Made by a program: the position numbers and the translations under genes. The notes under the pieces were generated by a model. The model had not been told where the DNA came from. It did not search any database and saw only the letters and a program-made list of their open reading frames with translations. From assembly GCF_014805685.1 (NCBI RefSeq), contig NC_060890.1, positions 28,000,500 to 28,064,499 of the forward strand: a DNA stretch of 64,000 bases, read 5' to 3'. The stretch is from Silurus meridionalis. Lineage: Eukaryota; Chordata; Actinopteri; Siluriformes; Siluridae. Of this stretch, positions 57,803-64,000 are shown in pieces; the stretch's first letter is position 1; each line of letters starts with the position of its first letter.

Positions 57803-58374
57803 TGTAGCAGCCCTTGGCATCGATAAATGAACAGAGAGTCTCTATACGGGTGTAGATTATTTATTATGACACGTCTTCAGTTCACGAGTCGTACTCTTCA
57901 ACATGAACCATCCACCAATCACCGTTCAACACCAATCACCGTGAAACTTAAATTAAAGAAAGAAAAATACACATATAATCAAAATGTAAACAAATGACAT
58001 TCACTCATTGGAAATCATAAACTTAACAGTTTTAAGTTTTAAGCTATCATAGACAGATTCACATTAAAACAAAAAACATACCTCGCTTCGCTTTACCAAG
58101 GGTGCAAAACATTACCAAACTCTGCTAAACTCTGACAATCCAGTACCAGTGTTCAAAATAAACACTTACAAAAAAATGGAATCCACGCTATTTCTCAGAA
58201 CGCATGCAGAGACAAAAACCAACAGCTAACCAAAAAAAGAGCACATGCTGTGAACGTGTGCATCATAGATAAATTCCTCCGATCAATCTCATCCCAACAC
58301 AGGTTCCGCCTACACACACACAACCCTGCACATGAACAACAGTTTAAACAAATTAAAACTCAAGGCCACTTACA
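57803..58374. mobile_element. Solo LTR
   Basis: 572 bp from TGTAGCAGCCCTTGGC to GGCCACTTACA, flanked by the 5-bp duplication AGTTG (57798-57802 and 58375-58379). No coding sequence is present. The TG...CA ends and the 5-bp duplication fit a gypsy-type LTR; the family differs from families 1 and 2. Confidence 0.85.
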
Positions 58375-58484
58375 AGTTGAAAGTACTTATTGAACTGCAT
58401 CTTAAACATTTTAAGAACCTTTTCCCAAAAAACAACATTACACCTAAACAGCATTAATGTTGATGGAGAAGTATATATAGGAAA

Positions 58485-60217
58485 AGCATGCTACAGGAGG
58501 AAGATGGAGGATCAGCTGCAGCAGAACAATGTCAGCGGTGTATGGAAGGGGCTCAAAACTATCACTGGTCACAAGGAGCCAAGCTCTCAGGCTGTGGGTG
58601 ACCAGAAGTGGGTGAATGATCTCAATCTATTCTTTAACAGATTTGATCAGCTACCCTCCCCTGCCCCCATCCAGTCCCCCCTGCTGCAATCCCCCCTCTC
58701 TGCTTCCACAGCAAGCAGCTCCAGCCCCACCTGTCTCTGCACTGCTATCAGCTCACAGACAATACACAACACACCTAACCCCCCCCTGACGATTCCCTCC
58801 AGTCAACACTCCATCCAATACACACTGCCCCTTACAGAAGCCCAGGTGAGAATGGAGCTCAGGAAGATCAAAGCGAGGAAGGCTGCAGGCCCAGACGGCA
58901 TCAGCTCCAGGCTACTTAAGACCTGTGCTGACCAGCTGTGCGGCATATTGCTGTACATGTTTGACCTGAGCCTGAAGCTGGGAAAGGTGCCACAGATATG
59001 GAAAACATCCTGCGTGGTGCCTGTTCCAAAGACGCCACCAAAAGACTTTGGAGACTATCGACCAGTAGCGCTGACCTCGCATCTGATGAAAACATTGAGA
59101 GGCTAGTGCTCACTCATCTCCGACCTCTGGTGAGCCCATCAATGGATCCACTTCAGTTTGCCTACCAACCTGGCATTGGAGTGGATGACGCAGTCATCTT
59201 TCTCCTAAATCGGGCTATTTCACACCTGGAAAAGGCTGGGAGCACTGTGAGAGTCATGTTTTTTGACTTCTCTAGTGCTTTCAACACCATCCAACCTGCG
59301 CTCCTGAGGGATAAGATGGTGTACATGGGAGTGGACCATCATCTGTCTGCCTGGACACTGGACTATCTCACAGACCGACCACAGTATGTGAGGACTCGTG
59401 ACTGTGAGTCTGACATGATTGTCTGCAATACCGGAGCCCCGCAGGGAACGGTTCTTGCCCCGTTTCTCTTCACCATCTACACTGCAGACTTCATGTTTAG
59501 CTCAGCAACCTGTAACCTACAGAAGTTCTCTGATGACTCTGCCATCGTCGGTCTGATCACGAATGATGATGACAGAGAGTACAGTGGACTTATAAAGAAC
59601 TTTGTGGACTGGTGCCAACGGAGCTGCCTCCAGATAAATGCGGGGAAAACAAAAGAACTGGTGGTGGATTTCCGTGAGGCACAAACAAATTCTATCACCA
59701 GTGAACATTCAGGGTAGGGACATTGTGAGTGGACTCTTACAAATACCTGGGTGTTCACCTAAACAACAAACTGGACTGGACAGACAACACTGAGGCAATC
59801 TACAAGAAAGGGCAAAGCAGACTCTTTCTGCTGAGGAGACTAAGGTCTTTTGGAGTACAGGGAGAGCTACTGAAGACCTTTTTTGACTCTGTGGTGGCCT
59901 CAGCTATATTCTATGGAGTGGTCTGCTGGGGCAGCATATCTACTGCAGACAGGAAGAGACTAGACAAGCTGATCAGGAAGGCCAGCTCAGTCCTGGGGAT
60001 TCCCCTGGACACTGTACAGGAGGTGGGAGAAAGGAGGATGGTAACAAAACTATCATCATTGCTACAGAACGCCTCCCACCCCCTGTATGAAACCGTTACA
60101 TCGCTGAGCAGCTCTTTTAGTGACAGACTGATACATCCTAAGTGTCTGAAGGAGCGATACAGAAGGTCTTTTCTCCCTGCTGCTATTAGACTTTACAACC
60201 AAAGCTGTTCCCAGTAA
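58485..60217 (+). pseudogene. Rex1 reverse transcriptase, two frameshifts
   Basis: Three consecutive + frames make up one RT. 58485-59106: KMEDQLQQNNVSGVWKGLKT, a proline/serine-rich insert, then KAAGPDGISSRLLKTCADQL and DYRPVALTSHLMKTL. About 59102-59717 (after a frameshift at about 59100): [40 protein letters not shown] (first Asp), GAPQGTVLAPFLFTIYTADF and NLQKFSDDSAIVGLITNDDD (catalytic DD as FSDD). 59729-60217 (after a frameshift at about 59715): KYLGVHLNNKLDWTDNTEAI and the C-terminus RSFLPAAIRLYNQSCSQ. The active-site residues are intact; two indels silence it. The endonuclease is missing because of 5' truncation. Confidence 0.9.
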
Positions 60218-60479
60218 AACCAGTCACCACCATACAACACTGCTATTAATTTTTAAGATGTGCAATAACTTTATCTGTGTGAAATATTATTAAACGAATC
60301 AGGTACAATATTATGTGCAATATTACCCGCAATTTACGTGCAATACTACCTTAAAACATGACTTAAAAAGCGTACTTTAGTTTTTTCCTATTTGTATTAT
60401 TACATTGTACTGTATATATACTGGTATTGTAGTATATGTATATTATTTTTTAGATATTTGCATTTATTTTTATTTCTTT

Positions 60480-60480
60480 G

Positions 60481-60516
<36 letters not shown>
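60480..60516. repeat. (TTA)n run in Rex1 3' UTR
   Basis: About 12 ATT units within the 3' UTR of the Rex1 copy. Confidence 0.85.
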
Positions 60517-60518
<2 letters not shown>

Positions 60519-60649
60519 TATTTTTATTTCTGTTTTTATTTTTTTGTATATTCTTCTTTTTTTATATATATTAGCATCTATTTTTATTTCTTTGTCTTGC
60601 TGCTGTAACATAGAAATTTCCCAACTGTGGGACGAATAAAGGTTTATCT

Positions 60650-60703
60650 TATCTTATCTTATCTTATCTTATCTTATCTTATCTTATCTTATCTTATCTT
60701 ATC
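60650..60703. repeat. (TTATC)n tail of Rex1
   Basis: Ten or more TTATC units follow GACGAATAAAGGTTTATC. The pentamer is the 3' terminal repeat of the LINE. Confidence 0.9.
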
Positions 60704-61756
60704 GAGAAGGACAGAAGGAATTGCATTGTGTATTTGTGGATTTAGAGAAAGCGTACGACAGAGTGCCAAGAGAGGAGTTGTGGTATTGTATGAGGAAGTC
60801 AGGTGTGTCAGAGAAGTATGTAAGGGTGGTGCAGGACATGTATGAGGACAGTGTGACGGCAGTGAAGTGTGCAGTAGGTACGACAGACTGGTTCAGAGTG
60901 AAGGTTGGACTGCATCAAGGATCGGCCCTGAGCCCTTTCCTGTTTGCAGTGGTGATGGACAGGTTGACGGACGAGGTCAGACAGGAGTCTCCCTGGACTA
61001 TGATGTTTGCAGATGATATTGTGCTTTGTGGTGAGAGTGGAGAGCAGGTTGAGAAGAGCCTGGAGAGGTGGAGATATGCGCTGGAGAGAAGGGGAATAAA
61101 AGTCAGTAGGAGTAAGACAGAGTACATGTGTGAATGAGAGGGAGGGCAGTGGGTGATGCGGTTGCAGGAGAAGAGGTGGAGAAGGTGGAGGAGTTCAGGT
61201 ACCTGGGGTCAACAGTGCAAAGTAATGGAGAGTGTGTTAGAGAAGTAAAGAAAGAGTGCAGGCAGGGTGGAGTGGGTGGAGAAGAGTGACAGGAGTGATT
61301 TGTGATAGTAGGGTATCTGCAAGAATGAAAGGGAAAGTTTATAGGACTGTGGTGAGACCTGCGATGTTGTATGGATTAGAGACAGTGGCATTGAGTAAAA
61401 GGCAGGAGGCAGAGCTGGAGGTAGCAGAGCTGAAGATGTTAAGGTTTTCATTGGGAGTGACGAGGATGGACAAGATTAGAAATGAGTTTATTAGAGGGAC
61501 AGCACATGTAGGATGTTTTGGTGACAAGGTGAGGGAGGCGAGATTGAGATGGTTTGGACATGTGCAGAGAAGGGACATGAATTATATTGGTAGAAGAATG
61601 CTGAAGATGGAGCCACCAGGTAGGAGGAAAATAGGAAGGCCAAGGAGGAGGTTCATGGATGTGGTGAGGGAAGACATGCAGGTAGTTGGTGTGAAAGAGG
61701 CAGATGTAGAGGACAGGGTGGTATGGAGACGGATGATCCGCTGTGGCAACCCCTAA
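60704..61756 (+). pseudogene. RTE reverse transcriptase C-terminal half
   Basis: 60721-61137 reads [20 protein letters not shown] (first catalytic Asp), [20 protein letters not shown] and [20 protein letters not shown] (FADD), then [18 protein letters not shown] stop at 61135 and frame changes follow to 61256. 61256-61756 gives SARMKGKVYRTVVRPAMLYG, LETVALSKRQEAELEVAELK, EARLRWFGHVQRRD and [20 protein letters not shown], the typical RTE C-terminus. It then ends with the DNA motif CAACCCCTAATGGGAGCAGC. The RT active site is preserved; breaks lie in the thumb region. Confidence 0.9.
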
Positions 61757-61801
61757 TGGGAGCAGCCGAAAGAAGAAGAAGAAGACACCTAAACAGCATT
61801 A

Positions 61802-63409
61802 CTTGATGCCTGTTCCATCCCAGATCAAACTGCTGGGACCGGTGTCCGTCACATGTGCATGAGATTTGAATCCAAACATTGTTTTTTTTTAAATGGGTTT
61901 CAAAAGTAAATTTCAAAAATGTATTTAAAACGTTATTTAGGCATAATCAAATGTTTGAATGTTGTAAGAATGTGAACAGTTTTAACCACCCTATTTTTAC
62001 TAGAGAATGTGTCTTCGGTATTAGAAGTAAAAAATATGGCGTATATAAAAGGAAACGTGAGGGACTACTTGGGAGTTGATCAGATAAACCATGCAGTGTC
62101 TGTTAAATGGATTACTTTGTATAGTAACAAATACATTCATGAAAAAAACACTACTTGTGTGTATGGTAAATTCTCATAGCCAAGCTGAATTTGGACTTGT
62201 GAAGAACATATATGTGATAAATGAATCTTTGTATTGTTTTTGAGTGTCAGAGGTACAGTGCTGTCTGTTTTGACAGAGAACACGTGTAATAAAATTGAGG
62301 ATCCAAACCTGGCAGAGGCAACAGAAGCTTGTAGACTCCAATCCTTTACACTGTCAGTCATAAAGACATTACATACAGTAATATTACCTTGGAGATGTGG
62401 TTGAATTACATAAAGCTTCAAATACTTTGTTATATTGTGTTCTGTAAATTTGTGTTTTGACTTATTTTTGGCGTATAACTATTTTGTTTCATATATTTAT
62501 CATTGTGATGTTTTAAAGGTAAATTATGTGTTCAATACAACTTAAGTTCAGTCAGCAGCATAATGTTGATTACACCCCCTTTTTACAGAAATAATTTGTC
62601 ATTTATTGATTGATTATTTAAGTAATAGGGCAAATGTAACTGTATGCTTCTGCTGTCTGCTTTGTGTTGAAAATGCCAAAGAATGACAGGAGAGCGTCAG
62701 ATTTGGTCTGCATAGAGAATGTATTTTTATATAGACAGGTTGTCACTTCAGCTTCAGCTCACGCATCAGTAACACTCTTTTGTTCGGGAGAGAGAAGGAA
62801 AAGGGGAAAATGAAAAAGGATAAACAAAAAAAACAAGGCCAAAGTAAAACAAAAAAAAAGCAGTAACTCCATACACACACTTATACAGAGGAGCATATGA
62901 AACGCAACAATATTGATTTTATAACAACTTAAACACAAATATGGTTTGTCGATGCATACCTGCATAGAGAATGTATTTTATATAGACACAACAGCTTCAG
63001 CTCACACATCAGTAACACTCATCAAAAATAACATCCCAAAGTGCATCAATTCACACTGATGAAACATGTATGTTAAGTATATATATATATATGATCTTAC
63101 ATCTGCAAACAACAACAAAATAATAAATATAACCAAATTAAACTGTGTATTTCTGTGTGTGAATTCTTTTCAACCAATGCTAGCCATTAATCTGTAGCAG
63201 GAACACGGCGTACCTCTTCCGTTTGGGAGAGAGAAGGAAAAGACCGCTAACAGAAATCATGCTGCCTGCACTGGACCACTGTGTTGTAAAGTTACCTCCT
63301 TACAGAACCTTTTTTAATGTATTTTACAAACACTGATTTCAACAATTATAGAACCACATTGAATGCATAAACAAGAAAATCTAGTGAAATCAAACTATTT
63401 TCACCTTGT
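61802..63409. other. Mostly non-coding, with a local direct repeat
   Basis: No gene is recognised. 62707-62771 and 62960-63019 are direct copies (GCATAGAGAATGTATTTT, then CAGCTTCAGCTCAC, then CATCAGTAACACTC). The GGGAGAGAGAAGGAAAAG block at about 62790 recurs at about 63224, suggesting a 250-430 bp duplication. Open frames at 62137-62421 and 62759-62965 (minus strand) show no domain. Confidence 0.5.
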
Positions 63410-63830
63410 TACACAAAGGCAAAAACAAAGTCCAAAAAACAATCCAGGGTCCTAACCCAGTCGAACAGGGCAATGCAGGGAGAGAACCAAACCAGTCCAA
63501 AAAATCCATAAGCCAGCAAACTGAGCAGTATAGGGCAGAGCAAAACACAAACCAAAAACAGTCCAAAGTCCAAAATGCGTAACTAAAGAGGCAGGGCAGA
63601 CCAGGGGTCAGGAACAGGAGCAGGAGCAGAATCCAGAGCAGGCAGGGTGGCAAGAATGATCTCAGGGGTTTGGGAACCAGTAAGATATTCTGACCTCAAG
63701 TGAAAGTCTTGTGTGTCCTTAAATACCAGGAGGCGGGGGGAAAAATAGCAAGATGGCTGCCGACTGGGAAGTGCGCGCCGCGGAACCGGAAGTGCATGCT
63801 GTGTGCCCAGGAGATCCTGAAAAAAACTTG
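63410..63830 (-). mobile_element. Gypsy LTR fragment, family 1
   Basis: It is similar to 22740-23245: GGCAAAAACAAAGTCCAAAA, the GAACAGGGCAATGCAGG block, GATCTCAGGGG..., CCTTAAATACCAGGAGGCGG (TATA region) and GAACCGGAAGTGCATGC, ending CCAGGAGATCCTGA. The left 100 bp of the LTR is missing and no duplication was found. Confidence 0.75.
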
Positions 63831-64000
63831 TAATGAACCCAGAGTATTCCTTTTAAAGTGCTGTCTGTTTTGACAGCCACAGGAATAAATCTATTAGAGG
63901 TGATTGTGCTACACATGTTCAGTTCACTATTGTGTGTGTTCATGATACAAATTGTTTTCTGAATTTCTGTACATTATAAACCAGTGGAAGTGGCAGTGGA
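63831..64000. other. Window end, nothing recognised
   Basis: Non-coding. The motif GTGCTGTCTGTTTTGACAG at 63860 also occurs at 62258. Confidence 0.4.

Larger units (their letters stand above)
58476..60703 (+). mobile_element. Rex1 LINE
   Basis: It contains a nearly complete RT and ends in a TTATC pentamer tail (60650-60703). The RT includes TTCTCTAGTGCTTTCAACACC (59269; 20 bases compared) and GCAGACTCTTTCTGCTGAGG (59816), close to the regions commonly used to amplify Rex1 from fish. It is inserted in the RTE RT frame after GGAGAAGTA. Confidence 0.85.
58457..61784 (+). mobile_element. RTE-type LINE, 5'-truncated, split by Rex1
   Basis: Flanked by a perfect 17-bp duplication ACACCTAAACAGCATTA (58440-58456 and 61785-61801). 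The left part is only about 20 bp (ATGTTGATGGAGAAGTATA reads MLMEKY, RTE RT). Rex1 follows (58476-60703), then the RTE resumes with GAGAAGGACAGAAGG and runs to the GAAGAAGAAGAAG tail. Without Rex1 the RTE is about 1.1 kb. Confidence 0.9.

Overview
This 64 kb window looks like the genome of a ray-finned fish, most likely a teleost. The evidence is the spliced two-domain C-type lectin gene, the fish-type L2, Rex1 and RTE LINEs, Tc1 and hAT transposons, chromodomain Ty3/gypsy elements and dense microsatellites. Species cannot be fixed from the sequence. Only one convincing host gene is present: a five-exon lectin at 17652-25193 whose 5.9 kb first intron is packed with nested transposons. Nearly all other coding sequence is decayed mobile DNA.

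Layout. 478-3440 is a decayed Ty3/gypsy chromovirus. 4.3-7.6 kb holds SINE, L2, LTR and Rex1-like scraps. 7608-15905 is a deep nest: a + strand L2 is split by an inverted L2 (8179-11265, duplication ACTCAT) and by an hAT element (11569-15728, 8-bp duplication CTCTAGAT). The hAT itself contains smaller hATs, a third L2 and an almost intact Tc1. 17.6-25.2 kb is the lectin gene; an RTE in its intron 1 is split by other LINEs and by a solo LTR. 25815-27147 is an old Tc1.

28098-40507 is the most interesting part: a 12.4 kb unit with inverted CCC/GGG termini and AT-rich subterminal repeats. It carries two divergent spliced genes, a seven-exon BEN-domain gene on the minus strand and an En/Spm (Transposase_21-like) transposase gene on the plus strand, back to back around a shared 870-bp promoter interval. 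The plan resembles plant CACTA elements, with a transposase plus an accessory DNA-binding protein. Both genes are now broken.

40596-44249 is an endogenous retrovirus (minus strand, tRNA-Leu-type primer site). A gypsy-derived element (44251-47298) that keeps gag but has decapeptide repeats where pol should be is inserted in its 5' LTR. 47.5-48.06 kb is the 3' end of another gypsy element. 48097-55340 is a second nest: a minus-strand LINE is split by an L2 (duplication ATAGTT), which is split by a 2.6 kb LTR-like element (duplication CAAG). 55.4-57.3 kb holds L2 ORF1 and a second decapeptide-repeat ORF. 57803-58374 is a solo LTR. 58457-61784 is an RTE with a perfect 17-bp duplication, split by a Rex1. 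The last 2.2 kb has no gene, only a local direct repeat and an LTR fragment.

Most insertions can be ordered in time because the target-site duplications and the broken reading frames of the recipient elements can be read directly.
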